Shown: piece after piece, positions 17,216-24,877 of the stretch | Numbering within the stretch: the first letter of the stretch is position 1 | How the letters are laid out: the number at the start of each line of letters is the position of its first letter | From: CAYRGY01 sp964424075 | Lineage (GTDB): Bacteria > Patescibacteriota > Gracilibacteria > UBA1369 | Reading direction: 5' to 3' | Assembly (NCBI GenBank): GCA_964424075.1 | Contig: CAYRGY010000002.1 | Span: forward strand, 73,366 to 137,365 | DNA length: 64,000 nt | The notes under the pieces: model-generated | The model's input: only the letters and a program-made list of their open reading frames with translations | Databases searched by the model: none | What the model was told of the DNA's origin: nothing | Position numbers and translations under genes: made by a program

Positions 17216-17246
17216 AAAAGCACTGTCATTGTGGCAGTGCTTTTTG
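17216..17246 (+). terminator. Intrinsic terminator after the peroxiredoxin gene
   Basis: A perfect 10-bp stem AAAAGCACTG (17216-17225) / CAGTGCTTTT (17235-17244) encloses a nine-base loop and ends in five T's. It lies 12 bases after the stop. Confidence 0.85.
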
Positions 17247-17279
17247 TATTATAAAATCATGACAAATTAACAAATATAT

Positions 17280-18200
17280 ATGGAGACTTTTGACTTTTTA
17301 ATAGTAGGAGCTGGCTGTGCTGGAGCCAGTGGAGGGATGTATGCTTCCAGAATGAATTTAAAAACAGTGATGCTTGCTGAGATGCCGGGGGGGTTAATCA
17401 CAACTACTCATTTGGTGGAAAATTGGCCGGGCATAAAGTCAATTTCTGGACCTGATCTGGCACAACAATTAGTTGACCATGCTACTTCTTTCGGAGTGGA
17501 AATGAAGGGTGAAAAAGTAAAGGAAATTGAGCGTGCGGAAAATGAGCCGGAGAGTAAAAAAGCCGGTTTTATTGTTAAGACAGCCTCTAATCAATATCGA
17601 GCCAAAACCGTGCTAATTGCAACTGGCTCTGATCATAGGCATTTGGATGTGCCTGGTGAAAAAGAATTTGCTAATAAAGGAGTATCCTATTGTGCACTTT
17701 GTGATGGAGCTTTTTATAAAGAGAAAATTGTCTGCGTTGTGGGCGGTAGCGATTCTGCAGCTAAAGAGGCCTTGCTTTTAAGCGAGCACGCTAAAAAAGT
17801 ATATATATTCGCCAGATCGACTTTGCATCCTGAACCGGTTAATGGGGACAGAGTGGATAATGCTAATAATATTGAGGTACGGGAAGGTGCTCAGGTTGAA
17901 AAAATTGAAGGAAAGGAAAAGGTTGAAAGTGTTACATTAAAAAGTGGAGAGAAAATCGACATGGATGGTGTTTTTATTGCTATCGGCCAAATTCCCAATA
18001 CAGACCTGGTCAAATCGTTGGGAGTTGAATTAAATGAGAAAAATGAAATCAAGATAAATCGAAACTCGGAAACTAATATTCCCGGATTGTACGCAGCCGG
18101 CGATGTGACTGATACTAAATTTAAGCAGGCTATTACAGGTTCTGCTGAAGCAGTTACAGCATCCTACTGGGCATATGAGTATATTCAAAAGACTTACTAG
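17280..18200 (+). CDS. trxB: Thioredoxin-reductase-like flavoprotein
   Basis: This 306-residue low-Mr thioredoxin reductase type protein has an FAD-binding start (V-G-A-G-C-A-G-A-S-G-G, with Cys where Pro is usual), redox-active Y-C-A-L-C-D-G and the end A-A-G-D-V-T-D. The NADPH domain keeps G-G-S-D-S-A-A-K-E-A-L, but the H-R-R-x-x-x-R motif that holds the NADPH 2'-phosphate is replaced by F-A-R-S-T-L-H-P-E-P. Cofactor use may therefore differ (NADH or another donor). Its stop overlaps the convergent pepA stop by four bases (CTAG). Confidence 0.88.
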   Translation: METFDFLIVGAGCAGASGGMYASRMNLKTVMLAEMPGGLITTTHLVENWPGIKSISGPDLAQQLVDHATSFGVEMKGEKVKEIERAENEPESKKAGFIVKTASNQYRAKTVLIATGSDHRHLDVPGEKEFANKGVSYCALCDGAFYKEKIVCVVGGSDSAAKEALLLSEHAKKVYIFARSTLHPEPVNGDRVDNANNIEVREGAQVEKIEGKEKVESVTLKSGEKIDMDGVFIAIGQIPNTDLVKSLGVELNEKNEIKINRNSETNIPGLYAAGDVTDTKFKQAITGSAEAVTASYWAYEYIQKTY

Positions 18201-19663
18201 GCAGCGAGATTTTCCAGTAATCTGATTAAAAGCCGTACGCCATATCCAGAGGCCGACCCCTCTAATTCACAGTCTTTGGGTCGGTCTGATTTGGATACTC
18301 CGGCAATATCAAGGTGAATCCACTTGGTATCTTCCACAAATTCCCTAATAAAGGCGGCAGCAGTAGAGGCGCCCGCATAACGACCGGCTCCAAGATTTTT
18401 CAAATCTGAAAAAACTCCTTTAATTTGCTTGGAGTGATCCTCATGAATCGGCAACTCCCAAACTTCTTCATCGGTTTCGGAAGCGGCTTTAGCAACGGCA
18501 GCTTTGAGCTCGTTGTCATTACCGAACATGCCCGCATATTCAAAGCCTAAGGCGATCATGCAAGCTCCGGTCAAAGTGGCCAAGTCAATTATCGCTTCCG
18601 GCTTGTATTGCTTGATGGTATAGCTGATGGCGTCTATTAGAATGAGTCGGCCTTCAGCATCGGTATTGGCTACTTCAACGGTTTTCCCGGCATAAGTAGT
18701 TACGATATCATTAGGTTTTTGCGCTTTGGCATCGATAGCGTTGTCAGTCAAAGGAATTGCAGCTACCACATTCTTTTTGATGCCGAGCGATTGTAAAAGC
18801 ATAAAGACACCCAAAACAACCGATGCTCCAGCCATATCCATTTTCATCCAATCGATACCGTTACCAGACTTAAGATTCAATCCCCCAGTGTCAAAAGTTA
18901 CCCCTTTTCCGACTAAGGCAATCGGCTTTTCATTGCGCCCATTGGGCATATACTCCAATAAGACCATTTTAGCTCCAATTTCAGAACCAAGATTAACACC
19001 CAGCAAGGCTCCCATCCCCAATTTTTCCATTTGTCGTCGCTCAAGAATGCGAACTTTATATTTATTCTTGCGGGCTATTTTTTTGGATAGTTCGGTAAAA
19101 TAATTAATATTAATGTAATTGTGAGGTCCATTGACCAAGTCCCGAACTTCATTTACTTTTTCGCCAATCAGAGTGCCTTTATCCAGTAGCTGCTTTTTAG
19201 CTTTATCCAGCTCGCCGATGAAAGTCACTTTTTTAATGATTTTGTCCATTTCTTCTTGGCGGTCTTTTCCGGTCTTATATATTCCTAAGCGATAATTTGC
19301 TAAAGCTATGCCTTCGGAGATTTCCTGCAAATAAGCATGCATCGATGTTGGCAAATATACATTCAATTCATGTAGGTCTTTGGTTCGGATTTGTTTAACA
19401 GCTTTTGCATATGCTTTGCGGATCAGAGCGGGGGTTATTGCTTTTTTATCTCCCAAAGCTACGACAAAAGTGAGATCGGGAACCTTTGGATCAGAATTGT
19501 AATTCCAAATCAAATCACCATACTCTGTTTTAAAACTCCCCTCTTTGATGCGGTCTTTAAGCCAGCCTTGAATGTAATCGGGGAGATTTTTGAGATCATC
19601 AAAAACCGGCACTAACACTATTCCTTTATTTAATTCCAATTTCTTTTTATATGATATTTGCAT
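18197..19663 (-). CDS. pepA: Leucyl aminopeptidase, M17 family
   Basis: This 488-residue M17 metallopeptidase shows the metal-binding motifs V-G-K-G-V-T-F-D-T-G-G-L, M-K-M-D-M-A-G-A and the signature N-T-D-A-E-G-R-L. It removes N-terminal residues from peptides in the cytoplasm as a hexamer. The N-terminal about 160 residues form the less conserved regulatory domain. It lies three bases downstream of the Nudix gene, so the pair is probably one transcript. Confidence 0.95.
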   Translation of the reverse strand: MQISYKKKLELNKGIVLVPVFDDLKNLPDYIQGWLKDRIKEGSFKTEYGDLIWNYNSDPKVPDLTFVVALGDKKAITPALIRKAYAKAVKQIRTKDLHELNVYLPTSMHAYLQEISEGIALANYRLGIYKTGKDRQEEMDKIIKKVTFIGELDKAKKQLLDKGTLIGEKVNEVRDLVNGPHNYININYFTELSKKIARKNKYKVRILERRQMEKLGMGALLGVNLGSEIGAKMVLLEYMPNGRNEKPIALVGKGVTFDTGGLNLKSGNGIDWMKMDMAGASVVLGVFMLLQSLGIKKNVVAAIPLTDNAIDAKAQKPNDIVTTYAGKTVEVANTDAEGRLILIDAISYTIKQYKPEAIIDLATLTGACMIALGFEYAGMFGNDNELKAAVAKAASETDEEVWELPIHEDHSKQIKGVFSDLKNLGAGRYAGASTAAAFIREFVEDTKWIHLDIAGVSKSDRPKDCELEGSASGYGVRLLIRLLENLAA

Positions 19664-19666
19664 GTG

Positions 19667-20080
19667 TTAATTAATTAAATATTTTTCTGCATTGACTAGT
19701 ATACTTCTGGCATTGGGAAACGTAACTTTCAAAACCGCTTGTTCATAAGGAAGCCAAATATAATCAAGGTGTTCATGAGAAATTGTAACATCTTTTTCTG
19801 AAGTTTCAGCCAGAAAAAAGGTTACTTTCTTCTCTATCAGATAGGGGCCCCGATGAAATTGATAAGTTAGATGTTTCTCAAAGTCATCAAAAATATTGAT
19901 TTGGGTAATTCCTGTTTCTTCGTGTAACTCCCTTTTGGCAGCGGTTAGTTCATCTTCTCCGGCTTCGAGATGTCCTTTGGGAAAATCGTAATGTCCTCCC
20001 TTATAATGTAGCAGCAAATATTCTCTTGATTCCTGATCTGAACGAAATAAAATAAAGCCTGCTGAATACTCTTTTTCCAT
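19667..20080 (-). CDS. Nudix hydrolase
   Basis: This 137-residue protein has a complete Nudix box: G-H-L-E-A-G-E-D-E-L, then R-E-L-H-E-E-T-G-I (pattern G-x5-E-x7-R-E-L-x-E-E-x-G-I). Similarity around the box and the start (S-A-G-F-I-L-F-R) suggests the diadenosine polyphosphate hydrolase group. The substrate is not certain. Confidence 0.92.
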   Translation of the reverse strand: MEKEYSAGFILFRSDQESREYLLLHYKGGHYDFPKGHLEAGEDELTAAKRELHEETGITQINIFDDFEKHLTYQFHRGPYLIEKKVTFFLAETSEKDVTISHEHLDYIWLPYEQAVLKVTFPNARSILVNAEKYLIN

Positions 20081-20139
20081 GGTTCTAAATAAAATCTGTT
20101 AGTTATCATATCCGTTTTTACAAAGATCTCCAAACTAAA

Positions 20140-21015
20140 ATGACTCAATTAACAGGTAAAGAAAGGCTTTCTACACTTGTCAAGAAATGGCCGCAAATTA
20201 ATAAGGTTATGACTGAATTGGCAATAGAAAATTGCTTGAGTGAGTCTATTGAAAATGCAGCGAAAAAGAATGGTATACCGATTATGATTGCCTTGAATTC
20301 TATTGCTCAATCCATAGGGGCAGAGGTGATTTGGAAGCAAGAAAAACAGGCCAATTTGAAGGAGGTTAAAAAGATTTTAGGTTTTTATAGCGGCAAAGGC
20401 GGCGTAGGTAAAACCACTTGTGCTGTCGGGTTTGCATTGAAAGCTGCTAAAATGGGTTACAAAGTAGGTTTGATGGATTTGGATATAGATTGTCCCAATG
20501 TACTGAAACTAATGGGGGCCAAGGGGCGACATCATGCATCAGACAAGGGGCTAATTGAGCCGCTTCAAGTTGAAGGTGTGAAGGTGATTTCCATGGCTGC
20601 TATTGTGGAGAATGAGACTGAACCTGTTTTGTGGCGCGGCCCGATTTTGGCAAAAGCTGTACAGCAACTTTTAAATGAGAGTTATTGGGGTAAGCTGGAT
20701 GTTTTAGTCATAGATTTTCCTCCCGGAACAAGTGACATTCCTCTAACTGCAATGCATCAATTGCAAAAACTACAAATGGTGATGGTCACAACCCCTCAGG
20801 AACTAAGCATTTTGGATACCCAAAAATCAATTGCCATGTGTAGATCAATGAATGTGCCGGTAATTGGTGTGATAGAAAACATGACTGGCGAGCTTTTTGG
20901 GCAAAGGGGCAGTAAAAACTTTGACTTAAAATTTTACAGCTCAATAGCAATGTCCAATAATAGCTTGAATGAGGGCTCAAATGCTTTTGAGAAATTGGCT
21001 AAAATAGCACTTTAG
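20140..21015 (+). CDS. Mrp/NBP35-type P-loop ATPase lacking the Fe-S CxxC motif
   Basis: This 291-residue protein has a deviant Walker A (S-G-K-G-G-V-G-K-T-T), D-L-D-I-D-C-P-N and D-F-P-P-G-T-S-D, all diagnostic of the Mrp/ApbC Fe-S carrier family. The first about 65 residues resemble a DUF1858-like helical domain (L-x-x-L-V-K-K-W-P-Q...E-N-C-L-S-E-S-I-E-N-A-A-K-K-N-G-I). The usual C-x-x-C after V-x-E-N-M is absent: the sequence reads I-E-N-M-T-G-E-L-F-G-Q-R-G. It may have lost cluster transfer or use other ligands. It runs divergently from the Nudix gene. Confidence 0.83.
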   Translation: MTQLTGKERLSTLVKKWPQINKVMTELAIENCLSESIENAAKKNGIPIMIALNSIAQSIGAEVIWKQEKQANLKEVKKILGFYSGKGGVGKTTCAVGFALKAAKMGYKVGLMDLDIDCPNVLKLMGAKGRHHASDKGLIEPLQVEGVKVISMAAIVENETEPVLWRGPILAKAVQQLLNESYWGKLDVLVIDFPPGTSDIPLTAMHQLQKLQMVMVTTPQELSILDTQKSIAMCRSMNVPVIGVIENMTGELFGQRGSKNFDLKFYSSIAMSNNSLNEGSNAFEKLAKIAL

Positions 21016-21060
21016 CTTGAATATCTTCTGTGCTAAAATTTTCCCATGTAACCTATGCAT

Positions 21061-21213
21061 ATGCCACGTGAATCATTAGGAAAAACTCAGCGTCGCTTTG
21101 GAATCAGAGTTTTAGTACTGCTGATTATTGTAGCTTTGGCTTTCAGTGGCTGGTATTTATATGACAGATATTCCAGCAATGATGAGATAGCAATTGAAGT
21201 AACGGATAATTAG
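21061..21213 (+). CDS. Small single-pass membrane protein (50 residues)
   Basis: An ATG at 21061 (or six bases earlier at 21055) opens a 50-residue frame. It has a basic N-terminus (T-Q-R-R-F-G-I-R), one hydrophobic helix (V-L-V-L-L-I-I-V-A-L-A-F-S-G-W-Y) and an acidic C-terminal end (S-N-D-E-I-A-I-E). This is typical of a small inner-membrane protein with N-in topology. It follows mrp by about 45 bases; a weak inverted repeat (TAGCAC...GTGCTA, 21005-21035) lies between. Its stop overlaps the rnc stop. Function unknown. Confidence 0.55.
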   Translation: MPRESLGKTQRRFGIRVLVLLIIVALAFSGWYLYDRYSSNDEIAIEVTDN

Positions 21214-21935
21214 ACCTGCTCACTTGGTAATTGGATATTTTCCCATTTTTTAACTTTAAGAGCGTTCTTTGCGGCGTCCAATTCTGCTTTTTGTTTGCTA
21301 CTACCTTTACCTTCAGCAATTTTTTGCTTTTCGATATATGCAGCCATGGTGAAAACTTTTTGATGATCAGGCCCCTCTTCACTAACCATGGAATATTCTG
21401 GTGTTATACCTAATAATTCCTGAGCAATTTCCTGAAAGCGGGATTTGGGATCGATATGGGCACCCTGATCCAGAATATCGCTGAGTCTGACCCAGATAAA
21501 TTTACTAATGAAGGCCTTTGCTTTTAAATATCCCCTATCTAAAAAAATAGCACCAATCAAGGCTTCCAAAACATTGGCTAAAATATAATTTTTGGTCCTT
21601 CCACCTGACCTTTCTTCACCTTTACTGAGATATAAATAAAGCCCCAAATCAAGTTCCTTGGATATTTCAGCTAAGTGCTTCCCTTGAACCAAAGCTGCTC
21701 TCCAAGCTGTCAGAGCCCCCTCATTTTGTTGGGGAAATTTTTTGAACAAGAATTCTGTAATACTTAGTTCCAGGACGGCATCTCCCAGGAATTCCAATCT
21801 CTCATTGTGCTCAGGACGCTTGTTCTGATGCTCATTGAGATAAGATTTATGAACAAAAGCAGTATCAAGAAGCTCCAAATTCTTAAATTCAATACTAATG
21901 GCTTTTTGTAGTTGCTGATAACGCTGCTTTAGCAT
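21210..21935 (-). CDS. rnc: Ribonuclease III
   Basis: This 241-residue enzyme has the RNase III signature N-E-R-L-E-F-L-G-D-A-V-L (about 43-54), with the second catalytic acidic set in V-L-E-A-L-I-G-A-I-F-L-D-R-G. A C-terminal double-stranded-RNA-binding domain follows (D-P-K-S-R-F-Q-E...G-K-G-S-S-K-Q-K-A-E-L-D-A-A-K-N-A-L). It processes rRNA precursors and structured RNAs. Its start shares a base with the nusB stop (TAATG), so the genes are translationally coupled. Confidence 0.96.
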   Translation of the reverse strand: MLKQRYQQLQKAISIEFKNLELLDTAFVHKSYLNEHQNKRPEHNERLEFLGDAVLELSITEFLFKKFPQQNEGALTAWRAALVQGKHLAEISKELDLGLYLYLSKGEERSGGRTKNYILANVLEALIGAIFLDRGYLKAKAFISKFIWVRLSDILDQGAHIDPKSRFQEIAQELLGITPEYSMVSEEGPDHQKVFTMAAYIEKQKIAEGKGSSKQKAELDAAKNALKVKKWENIQLPSEQV

Positions 21936-22567
21936 TACTTGGATTTCTTAGTGGACTTTTTAGCGCCGGCCTTCTTCTTCACCGGAGGCTTTTTGGCCGT
22001 AGTTTTTTTGGGAGTTGCTTTTTTGGCCGTAGGCTTTTTGGCGGCTTTTTTGGCCGTAGTTTTTTTGGCGGAAGCTTTTGTGTTCGACTTTTTTGAGACT
22101 GCTTTTTTCTTGGTTACAACTTTCTGAGCAGCTTTTTTGCCGACCTTTTTAGGCTCTGTACGATTGTTTTTATTCATGACAGTGCTTAAAACTCCATTAA
22201 TAAACTTACCGCTATTGATATCTCCAAATACCTTGGCAACTTCAATCGCTTCATTGATAGCTACTACATCAGGGATATCATCTCTGTAGACTATTTCATA
22301 AATTCCCATCTCTAAAATCACTCGATCAACCGGAGCAATCTTTTCGACAGGCCATTCAGGTGCTTCTTTGGTAATGATTTTACGAATTTCAGTTCGCTTT
22401 TCAATTACACCATCCAGAAGAGACTCTGCGAAAGAGAGATCAGTTAACTTGTCGGCAAATTCCTGGCAATTGGATTTCAAATCCGGTTCTACGCTGCCCT
22501 CACGAAATTCATAACTGAAGAGAGTTTGCATTACAGCGATTCTTGCTAAATGCCTATAACTTGCCAT
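21935..22567 (-). CDS. nusB: NusB with a histone-H1-like Lys/Ala tail
   Basis: Residues 1 to about 138 are a normal NusB fold (R-x-x-A-x-x-x-L-F-S-Y-E, I-A-P-V-D-R-V-I-L-E-M-G-I-Y-E-I, V-A-I-N-E-A-I-E-V-A-K-V-F-G...F-I-N-G-V-L). NusB binds boxA RNA with NusE in antitermination. The remaining about 70 residues are almost only Lys, Ala, Thr, Pro and Ser in repeats such as K-K-T-T-A-K-K, like histone H1 or bacterial HU tails, and absent from ordinary NusB (about 140 residues). The tail would be strongly RNA- or DNA-binding. Confidence 0.93.
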   Translation of the reverse strand: MASYRHLARIAVMQTLFSYEFREGSVEPDLKSNCQEFADKLTDLSFAESLLDGVIEKRTEIRKIITKEAPEWPVEKIAPVDRVILEMGIYEIVYRDDIPDVVAINEAIEVAKVFGDINSGKFINGVLSTVMNKNNRTEPKKVGKKAAQKVVTKKKAVSKKSNTKASAKKTTAKKAAKKPTAKKATPKKTTAKKPPVKKKAGAKKSTKKSK

Positions 22568-22584
22568 TTTATTGTAGTTAATGA

Positions 22585-22779
22585 TCAGTCTGCTTTAACC
22601 GTTTTGACCAATTTTTTCTTTGGTCTTTCTCTGAGTTTAAGATTTCCTTTCAGTTCCAGATTTTTCATCTTGGTAACCTTACCCATCAACTTTTCTCGAG
22701 TCTTGATCATAAAAGCGGAATGCCGCTTTTTAGACTTGGTTCGTGAGGTTTTCTGTTTGGGTACTGGATGCTTAGCCAT
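22585..22779 (-). CDS. rpmF: Ribosomal protein bL32
   Basis: This 64-residue basic protein starts M-A-K-H-P-V-P-K-Q-K-T-S-R-T-K-S-K-K-R, the L32 N-terminus. No zinc-ribbon cysteines are present, so it is the zinc-free form. Position directly after the DUF177 gene is the conserved bacterial order (yceD-rpmF). It sits 17 bases before nusB. Confidence 0.88.
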   Translation of the reverse strand: MAKHPVPKQKTSRTKSKKRHSAFMIKTREKLMGKVTKMKNLELKGNLKLRERPKKKLVKTVKAD

Positions 22780-22786
22780 ACTGTAA

Positions 22787-23332
22787 TTATCTTAATAGAT
22801 CTTTTAAATTTGCAAAAGGTTTGTACGTATCATTTTCAGTGGCATTTTCAACTTTTTCTTCCAAATTGCAATTGGAAAGGTGTTGATCAGTTTTGTTCAA
22901 ATTGATTCCACAGCCTGTACAAAGCCCTCGACAGCCACTAGAGCATACTGCATTCAAAGGAAATTGCAAGATAATTTCTTGTCTAAGCATATCGGTAATA
23001 TCAACCGTTGAATCCTTGGTATTAATCATGAATTGTTCAGTTGGATCAACCGTATCCTCGGGAGGCTGATAAAGAAATTCCCGTTCAGCACCTTCGACTG
23101 TGATTTTAAAGGGGTATTTGATTGTACATTTGTCGCATTCAAGCTCCACTGCAGTAGTGAGTTTTTTGATCAAAACAGCTATGGAATCTGCTAATCTAAT
23201 CAATTGTAAATCAACCTTAACCGGTTTAATAAGATGGGCTTCTGGGGAGAAATCATATTCCTGCTCAATTTGTAGCTTTTTAGACGTACCCTTTCCAGAA
23301 CGCCATAAATCGCCAATCTGTATGATAGACAT
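22787..23332 (-). CDS. DUF177 (YceD) family protein
   Basis: This 181-residue protein has the DUF177 features: C-D-K-C in the middle, and C-S-S-G-C-R-G-L-C-T-G-C-G-I-N-L-N near the C-terminus. Homologues next to rpmF are implicated in 23S rRNA accumulation and ribosome assembly. It is seven bases upstream of rpmF. Confidence 0.88.
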   Translation of the reverse strand: MSIIQIGDLWRSGKGTSKKLQIEQEYDFSPEAHLIKPVKVDLQLIRLADSIAVLIKKLTTAVELECDKCTIKYPFKITVEGAEREFLYQPPEDTVDPTEQFMINTKDSTVDITDMLRQEIILQFPLNAVCSSGCRGLCTGCGINLNKTDQHLSNCNLEEKVENATENDTYKPFANLKDLLR

Positions 23333-23339
23333 TTGGTTT

Positions 23340-24017
23340 CTAGTTTCTGTTTAAAGCCAAGATAAGCCTTAAAATAAAGATGAATAAATTGAAGATATCC
23401 AAATATAATTGCAAGGCAGCATCGATATATTGGTTTTCTCCATAAGATTTGAGCCTTTGGACATCATACATAGTGTAGCCGCTGAACAAAAGCACACCTA
23501 TGCCGGCAAAAATCATCTCAAAGGCATTTCCCCAGGGAATAAAAATGCCAATGATTGAGACTACAATCATTCCGATTAATCCCATCATCAGAAATCCCCT
23601 CAGTCCTTGCAAATTGAAAGATGTGGTGGCCCCAAAAATGGCACAAGCGCCAAACATCAAAGCTGTCGCTGCTAAGGCCTTAATCACCAAATCAACTCCT
23701 CCGGCAACTGTCATTACATATGCCAATAAGGGAACAATAGTTAAGCCAGTAATAAATGCGAAAATACCAAACAGAACATAGTTAATTGGCGCTTTCTGGC
23801 TCCAGGCACGACTAGAAATAATAAAAATCAATTCAACGAAAAATAGCCCGTAAATTACAAACGGTGATGCCAACAAATAAGAGGCTAAGTAATTTAAACC
23901 GACATAAGCACCTGTTGCAGAAAGAAAGATCGCCAATCCAAAGGCAAAGTATACTTTAGAAAGAAAACTCATGGCAAAATCCTTTTTTTGCGAGATTGTG
24001 GTCTCTTGTTGAAACAT
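23340..24017 (-). CDS. Bax inhibitor-1 / YccA-like membrane protein
   Basis: This 225-residue protein has seven predicted membrane helices and BI-1 family features: G-L-A-I-F-L-S-A-T-G-A-Y near helix 1, L-F-S-G-Y-T-M-Y-D-V-Q-R-L after helix 6 (the conserved Asp region) and Y-L-D-I-F-N-L-F-I-F-I-L-R at the end. Bacterial members act as pH-sensitive calcium leak channels or protease regulators. It is the first gene of the minus-strand block running through DUF177, rpmF, nusB and rnc. Confidence 0.9.
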   Translation of the reverse strand: MFQQETTISQKKDFAMSFLSKVYFAFGLAIFLSATGAYVGLNYLASYLLASPFVIYGLFFVELIFIISSRAWSQKAPINYVLFGIFAFITGLTIVPLLAYVMTVAGGVDLVIKALAATALMFGACAIFGATTSFNLQGLRGFLMMGLIGMIVVSIIGIFIPWGNAFEMIFAGIGVLLFSGYTMYDVQRLKSYGENQYIDAALQLYLDIFNLFIFILRLILALNRN

Positions 24018-24094
24018 ATTTTCAAGTGGTTAATTCCTTTTTTTTACTCTAGCAAAAATAAATCTTTTTGCAATATTCTTATAGTGTCCCTAAA

Positions 24095-24877
24095 ATGCAT
24101 CCGATGCAAAAAGACAGTCTGACTATTGATGGAATTAAGGTAGTTTATAATTGGCGGGGTAAAGGACGACCCGTGCTGTTTTTGCATGGCTGGGGTGGCA
24201 GTAAAGATTCTTGGCAGGAGTTGTGGGGAGAAATGAATGATGGCCTATTGATCGCTCCCGATCTTCCGGGCTTCGGTGAAAGCGATCAGCCTGATAGACC
24301 ATATGATGTAACTGCTTACACCCGTCTTTTGAACAAGTTTATTGTTCAGGTGTGTGAAAAATTAAAATGCGGAAATAAATTTGATATGGTGGTGCACTCG
24401 TTTGGAGGCCGCATTGCTATTCGCTATTTCAGTTTGTTTTCACAAAATGCACCCCGAAAAGTGGTTTTAATAGCAGCTGCGGGAATCAAACATACTCCCA
24501 GTTTGAAGATGCGAATTGGTAAAGTTTTGGCTAAAGCGGGAGGGTTTTTGAAGAAATTGCCGGGAAGTCGACTTTTGCAGAAAGTGCTGTACCGGCTGAT
24601 GGGAAGCTATGATTATCTGGAAGCCTCCGGTGTGATGAAAGAGAGCTTTTCTATGGTGATTGCCGAAGATTTGAAACCTTTGATTGAGCAAATTTCAGCC
24701 CCTACTTTGATTATCTGGGGCAGTGAAGATCGCTATGTTCCGCTTGAAGATGCTCATTATTTGGCAAAACACATAGGTAATAGTAAATTGGAGATTTTGC
24801 AAGGGGTAGGTCATCGTATTCATCGAGATCAGCCCAAACAAGTTGCTAATTGGATTAACAAATTCTCAAATGCTTGA
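24095..24877 (+). CDS. Alpha/beta hydrolase
   Basis: The protein has about 260 residues and an alpha/beta hydrolase fold: oxyanion loop L-F-L-H-G-W-G-G-S, nucleophile elbow V-H-S-F-G-G, acid I-I-W-G-S-E-D-R-Y-V-P and base V-G-H-R-I-H. Candidate starts are ATG 24095 and ATG 24104, with a less likely TTG at 24068. It is the first gene of a cell-wall-related cluster and overlaps murF by eight bases. The substrate is unknown. Confidence 0.85.
   Translation: MHPMQKDSLTIDGIKVVYNWRGKGRPVLFLHGWGGSKDSWQELWGEMNDGLLIAPDLPGFGESDQPDRPYDVTAYTRLLNKFIVQVCEKLKCGNKFDMVVHSFGGRIAIRYFSLFSQNAPRKVVLIAAAGIKHTPSLKMRIGKVLAKAGGFLKKLPGSRLLQKVLYRLMGSYDYLEASGVMKESFSMVIAEDLKPLIEQISAPTLIIWGSEDRYVPLEDAHYLAKHIGNSKLEILQGVGHRIHRDQPKQVANWINKFSNA

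Noticed and set aside
21939..22127. Hydrophobic plus-strand frame opposite the nusB tail
   Set aside because: It is the antisense of Lys/Ala-rich codons, which reads as Phe/Ala/Val by composition.
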